48,874 nucleotides of DNA from Bryobacteraceae bacterium (GCA_025924475.1 JAICIH010000003.1:1-48874), one strand, 5' to 3'. Shown: positions 1 to 8,722, numbered from the stretch's first letter. Program-made: numbers and translations. Notes: generated by a model from the letters alone, not told the origin.

Positions 1-1
1 A

Positions 2-424
2 GAAGCCGAAGTTCTTCCCGATCAGAAAGCCGCTGCCATTCGCAAGCTGCAGAGCGGCGGCAGGGTGGTAGGAATGGCAGGCGATGGCGTCAATGACGCG
101 CCGGCGCTCGCGCAAGCGCAGATCGGTATCGCGATGGGAACCGGGACCGATGTCGCGATGGAAAGCGCCGGAATCACACTCGTTCAGGGCGATTTGCGCG
201 GTGTGGCGCGCGCCCTGCGTCTGAGCCGAGCAACCATGCGCAATATCCGCCAGAATCTGTTTTTCGCGTTCGTTTATAACGTGCTGGGCGTTCCGATTGC
301 GGCCGGCATTCTTTATCCGTTTTTCGGGCTGCTGCTGAGCCCCATGATCGCCAGCGCGGCCATGACGTTCAGCTCCGTCTCGGTGATCGCGAATGCGCTC
401 CGTCTGAGGAAAGTAGCGCTATAG
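2..424 (+). CDS. P-type metal-transporting ATPase, C-terminal fragment (copper type)
   Basis: Truncated by the window start; about 140 C-terminal residues are visible, read from base 2. The hinge motif [10 protein letters not shown] of P-type ATPases is present, followed by [18 protein letters not shown] and two closing membrane helices, the usual end of a P1B (CopA-like) heavy-metal exporter with no C-terminal extension. The enzyme would couple ATP hydrolysis to export of Cu+ or a related cation across the inner membrane. The metal-selective CPC motif lies outside the window, so the metal is inferred. The stop codon abuts the stop of the convergent META-domain gene with no spacer. Confidence 0.9.
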   Translation, partial: EAEVLPDQKAAAIRKLQSGGRVVGMAGDGVNDAPALAQAQIGIAMGTGTDVAMESAGITLVQGDLRGVARALRLSRATMRNIRQNLFFAFVYNVLGVPIAAGILYPFFGLLLSPMIASAAMTFSSVSVIANALRLRKVAL

Positions 425-1126
425 TCACTTCTTCTTGTCCGCCAGGCGCGTGAAGCGCAGCGGCTTTTCGGTTCCTTTTTCGTAAAGCAGCAAGTAAGGA
501 TCTTTCCATTCGAAGCGCTCGACCTTTTGCAGCGCGTCCAGATACTTGGTCTCCTGGTTCATCACCGCCTCGGGACACGCCATCCGGGTAGCGCCCAACG
601 GTCCCAGTTGCATGCTGTCGCCGGAGATTTTTGCCGGACCGAAAAAACGGTTGCAGGAGCCTCTGCCAGCCACCTTACCTTCTTCCGGGAACGCGAGTGT
701 GGCTTGCGTATTGTCAATCACGCCCGCTCCGGCAAGATCTTCCAGCCGCCATTCGCTGCCAGTTAGATGAAATGCGGGCGCGTTCGCGTACTTGACTTCA
801 TGAATGGATGAGACTTGAAGAATTGTGCGCTCGCCCCTTTCCACGCCTTGCCGATGGGAAATTTTGCCGTTGGCCTGGACGTGTTTGTCCGCCAATTGGT
901 TTAATTTCTTCGGGTCTTGAGAAGCCACTTCGATCGAGTGAAGCTGCTTGCCTTCGATATCCATGGGGGCGTCCAACTCGATGGCCCAGCCGGTCGATTC
1001 GCCTCCAATCGCCATTGCGCGAGCGAGTTTTCCGGTTACCGTTATCTCTTCCTGCTGTGGGGCTGCTGCCAGGCAGATCGAAAATGCGGCGAAAGCCAGA
1101 ACGGCCGTGATTTGCAAAGAGTGCAT
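425..1126 (-). CDS. Secreted META-domain (HslJ-like) protein
   Basis: 233 residues. The N-terminus is a signal peptide (MHSLQITAVLAFAAFSICLAAA). Residues about 25-115 form a region resembling a small beta-rich domain without a family I recognise. From about 120 to the end it matches the META/HslJ domain: GSEWRLEDL, then the hallmark GRGSCNRFFGPAKI, LGATRMACP and a final LLLYEKG strand. META proteins are envelope proteins tied to heat-shock or motility phenotypes and often act in stress tolerance; the exact role here is unknown. ATG at 1126 has GGAG eight bases upstream. It is tail-to-tail with the ATPase gene with zero spacing. Confidence 0.8.
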   Translation of the reverse strand: MHSLQITAVLAFAAFSICLAAAPQQEEITVTGKLARAMAIGGESTGWAIELDAPMDIEGKQLHSIEVASQDPKKLNQLADKHVQANGKISHRQGVERGERTILQVSSIHEVKYANAPAFHLTGSEWRLEDLAGAGVIDNTQATLAFPEEGKVAGRGSCNRFFGPAKISGDSMQLGPLGATRMACPEAVMNQETKYLDALQKVERFEWKDPYLLLYEKGTEKPLRFTRLADKKK

Positions 1127-1234
1127 ATAGGTTTCTCCAATCTTCGCGAAAATCCTGGAGGTCGGAATGCCAGGACAACTCTGGCTGATCTAGTGAACTG
1201 AGCTGGCCGCTTTGCTTACGCGTGCGGTTCCTTG

Positions 1235-1933
1235 TTACTGCTTGCCGAAGCCGCTGACCGTCGCGTCCGTGTTATGCGCGAAGCGGATTCCATAGATGCC
1301 GTCGGTCGACTTCAGTTTGCCGGAACCGACCACGGCATCCTTGTCATAGCTCGCGACCTCGGTGCCATTAATGGAGCAGCTCACTTTGCCGCCCTTCACG
1401 GACATCGCAATCTCCTGGGTTACCGGCTCGCCGGGACCGGCCGCCTTATGGACCGCCGCATTTGCCTCGCCGCGCCGGCCGTTCATCTGAAACGGCTCGG
1501 GGCCGAAGCCGCGCACGATAAAGTTGCCGTTTCCATAAGCGGCGCAGTAGAGATAACTCTGCTGCGGCGTGCCCATATCGTCGCCGGCGATGAAGATTCC
1601 GTACGGATGAGGGTGGTTGTTCAGGTTCATGTACTTCGGCTCATTGAACGTCGCCTTCACGGTGTAATCGCCGCTGGCCTTATTGGCCGGATTCCAATAC
1701 GCCACCGCCGGTCCGGTGGTAACGTGCAGCACGTCGCCTTCTTTGGAGAGCTTGGCGTTGTTCAAGGTTTGTCCCTTGGCTTCTTCACTGGCATCGATTT
1801 GGCCTTTCCAGCCGGGGACGGAGATTCCGCCGCCGGAAACGGTCCGAGACGTTTCAGAAGCCTGGGCATGGACTGCCGACGGCATGAGGGTAACAAGGGC
1901 AGCCGCAAGGGCGAGAGTGTGAGGGAGACGCAT
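1235..1933 (-). CDS. Secreted protein of unknown function (lectin-like beta-sandwich suspected)
   Basis: 232 residues from the ATG at 1933, which has AAAGG seven bases upstream; an in-frame ATG at 1948 is also possible. A clean signal peptide (ALAAALVTLMPSAVHAQA) is followed by about 210 residues rich in Gly, Asn and alternating hydrophobic residues, with PYGIFIAGDDM, YLYCAAYGNGNFIVRGFG and YGIRFAHNTDATVSGF. The pattern resembles concanavalin-like folds used as DUF1080-type sugar-binding or hydrolase domains, but I see no catalytic signature. A perfect TATAAT lies on this strand at 1954-1959. Divergent from the DUF1326 gene. Confidence 0.75.
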   Translation of the reverse strand: MRLPHTLALAAALVTLMPSAVHAQASETSRTVSGGGISVPGWKGQIDASEEAKGQTLNNAKLSKEGDVLHVTTGPAVAYWNPANKASGDYTVKATFNEPKYMNLNNHPHPYGIFIAGDDMGTPQQSYLYCAAYGNGNFIVRGFGPEPFQMNGRRGEANAAVHKAAGPGEPVTQEIAMSVKGGKVSCSINGTEVASYDKDAVVGSGKLKSTDGIYGIRFAHNTDATVSGFGKQ

Positions 1934-1953
1934 GGTGTGGCCTTTCATGACAG

Positions 1954-1959
1954 ATTATA
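1954..1959 (-). promoter_or_regulatory. Candidate -10 element (TATAAT) for the secreted protein gene
   Basis: The complement reads TATAAT, five bases before an in-frame ATG at 1948 and 20 bases before the SD-preceded ATG at 1933. No good -35 is visible at the expected spacing. Transcription starting near 1948 would leave a very short leader containing the AAAGG ribosome-binding site for the 1933 start. Confidence 0.45.
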
Positions 1960-2051
1960 TGGGATACTTTCCGCTCAGCGGAGCCGCTCAGCGTTTTGAA
2001 CACCGAAAATGCGTTCTCGCGAAGACCGATTTTCCTCTAAAATCGTTCAAT

Positions 2052-2693
2052 ATGGCAAGTACAACAGCGCAAGCGAAGCCTTCGTGGCGGATTCAGGGCT
2101 ACAGCGCCTCGGCATGCAATTGTGCGTGGGGCTGTCCGTGCCAATTCAATGCACGGCCGTCCCAAGGGTACTGTCAGGCCGCCGGAGTCTGGAGGGTCGA
2201 GACCGGCTACTTCGGCGCCACACGCCTGGACGGAGTGACATTCGCCGGAATCGTTTCTTTTCCGGGAGCGGTGCACGAAGGCAATGGAACCATGCAGCCG
2301 GTCTTCGATGAGAAGACCACAGCGGAACAGCGAGAAGCGATTGCCGCGTTGATGAGCGCGCCAGGCGCCACTTTTCTCGAGATCATCTCGACGATGTGCC
2401 CGCATCAGCGCAAGCCGATCGTGGCGCCGATAGAATTCGAGGCCGATAGCGAGCGTCGCGTCGCGCGCATCCGGATTCCCGGCGTCCTCGATGTGGATAT
2501 CCAACCAATCAAGAATCCGATCACCGGCGAGGAGCATCGCGCCCGCATCGATCTGCCTAACGGCTTCGAATACAAGCAGGCCGAGGTGGCCAATGCCGGG
2601 CGGCTGTCGGCAACATGCGAGGCGCCGCTGGCGTTCAGTCTCAGGGACACTCATTCTCATCTGAATCGCATCGACTGGAGCAATGCTGCGTGA
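2052..2693 (+). CDS. DUF1326 domain-containing protein
   Basis: 213 residues from ATG 2052; the open frame extends further up but would overlap the divergent gene and shows no conserved sequence. The N-terminal W-x-I-x-G-x-x-x-S-A-C-N-C-A-W-G-C-P-C pattern with its CNC and CPC cysteines is the DUF1326 signature, followed by FAGIVSFPGAVHEGNG and a C-terminal FEYKQAEVANAGR-type strand. The family is cytoplasmic and functionally uncharacterised; the Cys cluster suggests metal or thiol chemistry. There is no Shine-Dalgarno; a -10-like TAAAAT at 2038-2043 lies eight bases before the ATG, which suggests a leaderless transcript. Confidence 0.85.
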   Translation: MASTTAQAKPSWRIQGYSASACNCAWGCPCQFNARPSQGYCQAAGVWRVETGYFGATRLDGVTFAGIVSFPGAVHEGNGTMQPVFDEKTTAEQREAIAALMSAPGATFLEIISTMCPHQRKPIVAPIEFEADSERRVARIRIPGVLDVDIQPIKNPITGEEHRARIDLPNGFEYKQAEVANAGRLSATCEAPLAFSLRDTHSHLNRIDWSNAA

Positions 2694-2769
2694 CCGCCTG
2701 CTGCTGACGGGATAGAAAAAAGCCCCGCCATCCCAACGCACGGCCAGCCTCCGGCGTCTAAGCTCCCAT

Positions 2770-5195
2770 ATGCTCGAAGACCTGCGCTTCGCTCTCCGGA
2801 TGCTGCGTAAGCAGCCCGGCTTTACCTGGATCGCCGCGCTTACGCTCGCTCTCGGTATCGGCGCGACCGCGGCGGTTTTCAGCTTGATGCAAGGCGTGCT
2901 CCTCACGCCGCCGCCTTACCGCGACCCTGGCCGGCTCGTGCTGATATCGCGTGCGCGTCTGGATGCCCAGAAGTTAGCGGATGAAGGATGGTCCGACGCT
3001 CAGTGGACGCAATGGCAGGCGCAGTCCAAAGCGCTGGAAGCCGTCGCAGCCTATTCCTGGCGTTTCAACTTTCTGATTTCCTCCGATGGCAGCGAATCGC
3101 TGGAAGGTATGGCGGTGACGCCCGGGTACTTCCGCGTCATGGGTCTTGAGCCGATTTTAGGCCGCACGTTCTCCGAAGCGGAAGCGGGCGCCACACCGGC
3201 GCCGGTGATCGTTCTGGGCTATGAACTGTGGCAGCGGAAATTCAACGGCGATCGAAACATTATCGGCAGGAAAATTCGTATCAGCCGGCGGGACACGCCT
3301 CCCACCGTGATCGGCGTGATGCCTCCGGGTGTCCGCTTTCTTCCATCGCCTGAGAACGTCCAGGAGCCGAACTACAACGTGAACGCACTCGCTGACTTTT
3401 GGATGCCGGCCGTGCGCACACCCGCGCGCTGGAAGAGGCCCGATTGGAATATCGTGGCTCGCTTGAAGAGCGGGACGACGCTTCAGCAGGCGCAGGCGGA
3501 ACTGGCGCTCATCGCCGGCAGGCAGGCGCAAGCCGACCATGACTTCGAAGGAACTACGCCGAAGCTCGAATCGTTGACCTCCGAGCTGAACCACGATGGC
3601 GATCGTATTCTTTGGCCGCTGCTGGGCGCCGCCGCGCTAGTGCTTCTGATCGCCTGCGGGAATGCCGCCGCGCTGCTGCTGGTGGCGGGCTGCAGCGCCA
3701 GCAGGAATATGCGGTGCGCAGCGCGCTCGGGGTGGGGCGGCTCGCGCTATTCCGCCAGGTGGCTGTCGAAAGCCTGCTGCTCGCGCTCGGAGGCGGTGCG
3801 CTCGGTGTGGGGCTCGCGTTCGGAATCGTGAAAGTGTTCAAGCTGATTGGCGCGCATGCGATCCCGCGCCTCGATGCCGTTACGGCGGGTTGGCCCGTGC
3901 TGGCCGGCAGTCTCTGCGCCGCTGTTCTCGCCGCTGTTTTGGCGGGGCTCGTTCCAGCGCTACGCGCCTCGCGGCTCGATCCGATTCATGTGCTCAAGAG
4001 CGCCGGTCCGAACAGCAGCGCCGGGCGCGGAGAGCGGCGGCTCTTGCGAGGGGTCGCCATGGTGCAAACCGCGCTCACTCTCGCGCTCCTGGTGGGCGCC
4101 GGCCTGCTGATCCGAACCATGAGCAATCTGGCCAAGGTGCAAGCCGGTTACAAGGCGGCGCGTGTGCTGACCATGAGCGTCACCTCCGTCGAGGGAGACT
4201 GGACCAGTTTTCATATGCACGCGCTCGAGCGGATTGCCGCGCTTCCCGGAGTGGAGCATGTCGCTTTTGCCTGGGGTTTGCCGTTGACCGGCAATAACTG
4301 GCCCGCCACCGTCGATATCGAAGGCCAGCCCGCCCCGCGCAAAGAAAGCGACCGGCTCTCGCTACCGTTGCGCTCTATCACGCCGGATTATTTCGACGTG
4401 CTCGGGGTAAAGATTTCCGAGGGACGAGGCTTTCGTTCCACTGACAAGCGGCAAGCGCCTGGTGTAGCGATGGTGAATCGCGCTTTCGCCGAACGGTATT
4501 TTCCGCATACCAGTCCTATCGGTAAGAAAATTTGGTTCGGACGGCGTGATCGCCCGGGTTCGCAAATCATCGGTGTCGTTGCTAATAGCCGGAACACCGA
4601 TCTGAGCCGAAGCCCGCAACCCGAGATTTATCTCTCGCTATGGCAGGCGCCCGCATTTTCGAAACATCTCGCCATTCGGACTAGTGCTGATCCACGTTTG
4701 CTGATCGATTCAGTCCGGCGCGCCCTACATGCCGTGGAACCCGCCGTGGCGATTGAAAATGTAAAGACTCTGGAGCAGATTCGCGCCGATTCGCTCGCCT
4801 CACGCACCTTCGCCATGCAGCTTCTGATCGGGTTTTCGGTTGTGGGCAGCGTGCTGACCCTAGTTGGAATTTATGGCGTGTTATCCCTTTCGGTCACCTC
4901 TCGCAGGCGGGAAATTGCGATTCGCGCGGCGGTCGGCGCAGCGCGGCGGGATCTGCGCAAGCTGGTTTTTGCCGAAGGGTTCCGGCTCATCGCCGGCGGA
5001 GTCGTCGCCGGTATCGCCTCGGCGCTCCTTTTCTCGCGCGTCCTCCGATCCTTTCTCTTTGAAGTGCAACCCAACGACCCGATTACGTTGATCGCCGTAG
5101 GAGCGCTTTTTGCCGGCGTCGCCCTGCTTGCCTGTTGGGCGCCTACGCAGCGCGCGACCAAGGTAGATCCGGTCGAAACGCTGCGCTACTCGTAA
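2770..5195 (+). pseudogene. ADOP-class ABC permease (MacB_PCD/FtsX duplicated), one-base frameshift
   Basis: Two overlapping frames together encode one protein of about 808 residues: 2770 to about 3687 and about 3687 to 5195. It holds the ADOP architecture of two periplasmic MacB-like domains, each followed by FtsX-type helices, with the 80-residue cytoplasmic prefix absent (it begins MLEDLRFALRMLRKQPGFTW). The first half reaches LLIACGNAAALLLVAG and the second resumes with LQRQQEYAVRSALGVGR, exactly the family's continuation. The break is at GCGGGCTGCAG (3685-3695): one extra G in the GGG run at 3687-3689 would restore the frame. Either a recent inactivating deletion or a base-calling error. 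ADOP proteins are permeases without a linked ATPase; substrate unknown. Confidence 0.85.
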
Positions 5196-5273
5196 GCGCT
5201 TTATCCCCTATCCTGATCTTTAAGGTAGGTGGAACCGCAATGTCGCTTAGTTTTCCCGAATGCGGACGGCAAA

Positions 5274-5314
5274 GTAGGGCGGCTCTCCTGAGCCGCGCCG
5301 GACGTCCCCGTCCG
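5274..5314 (+). repeat. REP-like double hairpin, TCCT-loop class, forward copy
   Basis: Begins with the head GTAGGGC, then hairpin GCGGCTC-TCCT-GAGCCGC (5279-5296, seven-base stem) and a second hairpin CGGACG-TCCC-CGTCCG (5299-5314). The design, a GTRGGGC head plus two GC-rich palindromes, matches the TGGCA-loop elements near the RAYT gene, but the loop differs. It faces an inverted copy 29 bases downstream. Confidence 0.75.
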
Positions 5315-5343
5315 ACTTGCTCTGTGTGCAACACAAGCGAGGA

Positions 5344-5386
5344 GGCCGACGAGGACGTCGGCCGCGGACCAGGAGGTCCGCCCCAC
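5344..5386 (-). repeat. REP-like double hairpin, TCCT-loop class, inverted copy
   Basis: Read on the minus strand it starts GTGGGGC (5386-5380), then GCGGACC-TCCT-GGTCCGC (5381-5364) and GGCCGACG-TCCT-CGTCGGCC (5363-5344, eight-base stem). With the forward copy at 5274 it forms an inverted REP pair, the arrangement called BIME in enterobacteria. It ends about 18 bases before the aminotransferase start, so it would lie in that gene's leader if transcribed from upstream. Confidence 0.75.
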
Positions 5387-5404
5387 CAATACTAAGTGAC
5401 CGTC

Positions 5405-6535
5405 ATGCAAATACCTCCTTGGCCGAGCGCGGGCGAACGGGAAGCCGATCTCCTCCGCATGGTACTCGAAAGCCCGCAATGGGGTGGCTTTCATCCCTTC
5501 GTTGCCGAATTCGAGCAGAGCTTCGCGGCCTACCAGCATGCCCGTTTCGGCATCTCCGCCATGAACGGCAGCGTCACGCTCGAGCTCGCGCTCGAGATCC
5601 TGGGCATTGGCCCCGGCGACGAAGTCATCGTCCCGGCCATTTCGTTCATCACGACAGCCACCGCCGTCTCGCGCGCCGGCGCAACACCCGTTTTCGTCGA
5701 TATCGAAGCCGATTCGTATAACATCGATCCTCGCCGCGTGCGTGAAGCCATCACGCCGCAAACCAAGGCCGTTATCCCGGTTCACTTCGGCGGCGTCTTA
5801 TGCGACCTGCAAGCGTTACTTGAACTTTGCCGTGAGCATGATCTCGTCCTGCTGGAAGATGCGGCCCACGCGCATGGCTCCGAGTACGAAGGTAAACGGG
5901 CCGGCAGTTTCGGTCTGGCTGCGTCCTTCAGTTTCCAAAACGGCAAAGTCCTCACTGCCGGCGAAGGCGGAATGCTCGTGACTTCAGACGAAAGTTTCGC
6001 CGCTCGTGCTCGCTCGATCGCCAATTGCGGGCGCCTGCCTGGCCGAAGCTATTCGGAGCATCACGAATTAGGAACCAATTTTCGTCTCTCCGGGATGCAC
6101 GCCGCAGTGCTGCTGGCGCAATTCGAAAAGCTGCCGGAAGAGATTCAGATACGGGAAGAGAATTTACGTATTTTCAAAGAATTAACGGCGGATCTGAAAG
6201 AAATAGTTTGGCAGTGCCGGCTGCCCGGTCAAACCCAGAATTCCAACTACCTGGTAACCGGACGCCTCATCGGCAGCGCACGCGACGAATTCTGCCGTGG
6301 CTTGCATGCCGCGGGGATTCCGGTTACACCCTTCTACCCACACACGCTCTACCGGAATCCCGTCTATGCCCGCGAAAAATGCCGCGTGATGCCGTGCCCT
6401 GTCGCCGAAACTAGAATTCAAGATTCTTTCTGGATTGGTCATCGCGCATTCCTTGCGCCGGAAGAAACAATTCGTGAAATCGCACGTCAAGTTCGCGTGG
6501 CGGTTACTTGTTCGCGGGTTTCGATTCCTTCATAG
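5405..6535 (+). CDS. DegT/DnrJ/EryC1/StrS-family PLP-dependent aminotransferase
   Basis: 376 residues from ATG 5405 (a GTG at 5396 is in frame but sits by the repeat). Fold-type I aminotransferase of the sugar/AHBA class: GDEVIVPAISFITTATAV, VFVDIEADSYNIDP, PVHFGG, LEDAAHAHGS with the Asp that contacts the PLP nitrogen, and SFQNGKVLTAGEGG with the Schiff-base lysine. Such enzymes transaminate nucleotide-linked keto sugars or cyclitols. No other sugar-nucleotide gene is near, so the substrate is open. The 3' end overlaps the convergent small coiled-coil gene by 32 bases. Confidence 0.9.
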   Translation: MQIPPWPSAGEREADLLRMVLESPQWGGFHPFVAEFEQSFAAYQHARFGISAMNGSVTLELALEILGIGPGDEVIVPAISFITTATAVSRAGATPVFVDIEADSYNIDPRRVREAITPQTKAVIPVHFGGVLCDLQALLELCREHDLVLLEDAAHAHGSEYEGKRAGSFGLAASFSFQNGKVLTAGEGGMLVTSDESFAARARSIANCGRLPGRSYSEHHELGTNFRLSGMHAAVLLAQFEKLPEEIQIREENLRIFKELTADLKEIVWQCRLPGQTQNSNYLVTGRLIGSARDEFCRGLHAAGIPVTPFYPHTLYRNPVYAREKCRVMPCPVAETRIQDSFWIGHRAFLAPEETIREIARQVRVAVTCSRVSIPS

Positions 6536-6833
6536 GCGGTGTAATGCGCTGCCCGGTCACTTTGAACTGCGTGTCGTGCTCGTGCAGAAATCCGAACTTC
6601 TGCAGTTCCAGCTCTTGCGTGCCCGGATCGTGCTTCAACCGCTCAATGAATTTCTTTCTCTCTTCAACGTCGCGCGCCAGATTGGCATTCTCTTCTTCGA
6701 GAGTGCGAATTTGCTTGCGTTTTTCGGCCAGCGCGCTCAAGCCCTGCGGCCCGCGTAGCATGATCGTTGCGTAGGCGGCCAATCCTGCCAGAGTGGCCAG
6801 CGCAGCGATCGGTCGAAGAAACGATTGGAACAT
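6504..6833 (-). CDS. FtsB/DivIC-like septum formation initiator
   Basis: 109 residues. One N-terminal membrane helix (about 7-27) precedes a heptad-rich coiled coil (about 35-70: LAEKRKQIRTLEEENANLARDVEERKK, shown in part) and the RLKHDPGTQELELQKFGF segment, typical of FtsB/DivIC where the sequence is usually RIR-x-DP-x-x-IE-x-x-AR-x-x-x-G. These bitopic proteins form the FtsQ-FtsB-FtsL complex of the divisome. No ftsL, ftsQ or eno lies nearby, so the gene is stand-alone. AAAGGG seven bases before the ATG serves as the ribosome-binding site. Divergent from cutA with a 56-base spacer. Confidence 0.8.
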   Translation of the reverse strand: MFQSFLRPIAALATLAGLAAYATIMLRGPQGLSALAEKRKQIRTLEEENANLARDVEERKKFIERLKHDPGTQELELQKFGFLHEHDTQFKVTGQRITPPMKESKPANK

Positions 6834-6889
6834 CCTTACATCCCTTTATAAACTTGTTTACGCGAAAGGTCCAGCGGAAATGAATTTTT

Positions 6890-7219
6890 ATGCTTGAAAA
6901 AATGGTTGTTTTATGCTCGTGCGCGGATCTGGATGCTGCGCGCCGCATTGCGAACGCCCTAGTTGAAGCGCGTCTGGCAGCTTGCGCGAGCATTCTGCCG
7001 GCGGTCGAAAGCGTCTATCGCTGGCGCGAAAAAATCGAGCGAGCGAACGAAACGCTAGTGCTCATCAAGACCACGTCGGCGTGCTTCGCCGCGCTGCAAG
7101 AAAAAATTCTCGCGCTTCACAGCTATGACACGCCCGAGATCATCGCCCTGCCGATTGTTGCCGGTCTAGAGAAATATCTCCATTGGCTGGACGAGCAAGT
7201 TTCGTTGCCGGATCGATGA
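6890..7219 (+). CDS. cutA: Divalent-cation tolerance protein CutA
   Basis: 109 residues, the full family length. Diagnostic stretches: VVLCSCADLDAARRIANALVEARLAACASIL, ESVYRWREKIERANETLVLIKTT and the C-terminal SYDTPEIIALPIVAGLEKYLHWL. CutA1 forms very stable ferredoxin-like trimers; its name comes from copper tolerance in Escherichia coli, though its biochemical role is unsettled. The last 80 bases overlap the convergent metallophosphoesterase gene antisense, and both C-termini look genuine. Confidence 0.93.
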   Translation: MLEKMVVLCSCADLDAARRIANALVEARLAACASILPAVESVYRWREKIERANETLVLIKTTSACFAALQEKILALHSYDTPEIIALPIVAGLEKYLHWLDEQVSLPDR

Positions 7220-7718
7220 CAAACTTCTCCGCGGCATCCGTCGCGGTGTCGTACATCACAAAGCTCGCCGCGGTGTCTTCCCACTTCCCGCTCGAAAATT
7301 TCGCGCCCATTACCGGCCCCGGATTGATCCGCAGGCAGCCCGCTGCGCGCGAAATCTCGAATTCGTGGTTATGTCCGAAGCAGACGACATCGTAATCTCC
7401 GGATTTAGACATCGGTTTAGCTATGTAGTCGAAGTGGTTCATGCCAAAGCGTTTTTCATCGAAAACGTTTTGGAATAATTCGCCATGCACGTGGACGTGA
7501 GGGAGCCGTGAGGCTTTGGAAGTGATGCGGTATAAGTCGGCGTCGTTGTTTCCAAAAACGATGTGAATCTCTTTTGGAAACTTCGCCAGTTCGTCAATTA
7601 CGAACGGCGAGCACAGATCTCCACAGCAGAGCAACGCATCCGCGCCTTGTACGCAGGAAATCGCCGCTGCCAGATTCCAGAGATTGTCGTGGATGTCGGA
7701 AAGAATTGCGATGTGCAT
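7140..7718 (-). CDS. Metallophosphoesterase, YfcE/MJ0936 type
   Basis: 192 residues. Binuclear-metal phosphoesterase motifs in order: MHIAILSDIHDN (Asp-x-His), LLCCGDLCS (Gly-Asp), IVFGNNDAD (Gly-Asn-Asn-Asp), CFGHNHEFEI (Gly-His-x-His) and a final RINPGPVMGAKF. This class hydrolyses small phosphodiesters or phosphomonoesters in the cytoplasm. It starts four bases after the aldo/keto reductase stop, so the two are probably co-transcribed. The C-terminus runs 80 bases into cutA on the other strand. Confidence 0.9.
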   Translation of the reverse strand: MHIAILSDIHDNLWNLAAAISCVQGADALLCCGDLCSPFVIDELAKFPKEIHIVFGNNDADLYRITSKASRLPHVHVHGELFQNVFDEKRFGMNHFDYIAKPMSKSGDYDVVCFGHNHEFEISRAAGCLRINPGPVMGAKFSSGKWEDTAASFVMYDTATDAAEKFVIDPATKLARPANGDISLDRQQSAGR

Positions 7719-7721
7719 AGC

Positions 7722-8690
7722 TCACTCGTAGAAGTTGCGGTTCCAGGCATGGCGCTTCAGAATCGAAAGCGTCTTCTCGTCGAGCATTCCTGCCACCGAC
7801 GCGCGGCAACTGCTCTCCACCGTCGCCACGCGCCGCATGCCCGGTATTACAGACGTGACCGCCCGATGCGAGAGGCAGAAACGCAGCGCAATTTCGGGCA
7901 GCGTGCCGGGAACGCCTGCCAGGTCGCGCTCGAGCGCCGCCACGTGTTCCACCACTTGCCGTTTCCGGTCGCCGCGAAAATAGGCTTCGCGAAACTCGCC
8001 CGGCTCGAAGCGCGTATCTTCGCGGATTGTGCCCGTCAGGCCGCCTTCATCGAGCGGCACCCGCGCTAGTACTCCCACACGCATCTTTTGGCAGAGCGGA
8101 AACAGGTTTTGTTCCGGCGTCTGATCGAACACGTTATAAATCACTTGGACCGCATTGAACAATCCGGTCTTAACCGCTTCGAGCGCCGAATCCGGCTCGT
8201 GCTCCGAGATCGAAACGCCAAAAAATCGCACCTTGCCGCTTTGACGCAGATCTTCCACCGCCCGCCGCCATTCTTCAAGAGGCGTCCAGGCATCCGTCCA
8301 CACATGGAATTGCTGCAAGTAAATCTGCTCTACGCCCAGATTCCGCAAACTCTCTTCGGTCGAGCGAAGAATGTAGTCGCGCGGAAACACTTGCGAGACA
8401 TTGGTCTCTTGCGTTGCTGGCCAGACGCGATTCTGTGGTGGAATCTTGGTTGCCACGTACACATTTCGGAACCCGCTCCGGATCGCCTGACCCACCAGCT
8501 TCTCGCTATGCCCGTCTCCATAAGCGAGCGCCGTATCGACGAAATTGACGCCTAGCTCAAACGCTCTCTTCAGGGCTCGTAAGGACTCACTATCCTGCCC
8601 GCCCAGCCACTGCTTTCCTCCAATGCCCCAGGCTCCAAAACCGATCTCGCTGATCTCGGCTTCGGTAGCCCCCAGTTTGCGATAGTTCAT
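7722..8690 (-). CDS. Aldo/keto reductase
   Basis: 322 residues from the ATG at 8690; the open frame continues 27 codons up but through sequence that includes an inverted repeat and does not look coding. N-terminal MNYRKLGATEAEISEIGFGAWGIGG is the family opening; VDTALAYGDGHSE carries the Asp and Tyr of the tetrad, ATKIPP the Lys, and LQQFHVW the His. NADPH-binding SVIPGMR lies near the end. Reduces aldehydes or ketones with NADPH; substrate unknown. First gene of a pair with the phosphoesterase. Confidence 0.9.
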   Translation of the reverse strand: MNYRKLGATEAEISEIGFGAWGIGGKQWLGGQDSESLRALKRAFELGVNFVDTALAYGDGHSEKLVGQAIRSGFRNVYVATKIPPQNRVWPATQETNVSQVFPRDYILRSTEESLRNLGVEQIYLQQFHVWTDAWTPLEEWRRAVEDLRQSGKVRFFGVSISEHEPDSALEAVKTGLFNAVQVIYNVFDQTPEQNLFPLCQKMRVGVLARVPLDEGGLTGTIREDTRFEPGEFREAYFRGDRKRQVVEHVAALERDLAGVPGTLPEIALRFCLSHRAVTSVIPGMRRVATVESSCRASVAGMLDEKTLSILKRHAWNRNFYE

Positions 8691-8722
8691 GCCGCCATCA
8701 ATCTTAACCAAAGAGTTTTGGT

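Noticed and set aside
1996..2043. TTGAAC as a -35 for the TAAAAT at 2038
   Set aside because: The spacer is about 36 bases, far beyond the usable 15-19.
1932..2051. Longer DUF1326 protein from 1932
   Set aside because: The added 40 residues overlap the divergent gene's start and show no conserved pattern; DUF1326 begins just after ATG 2052.
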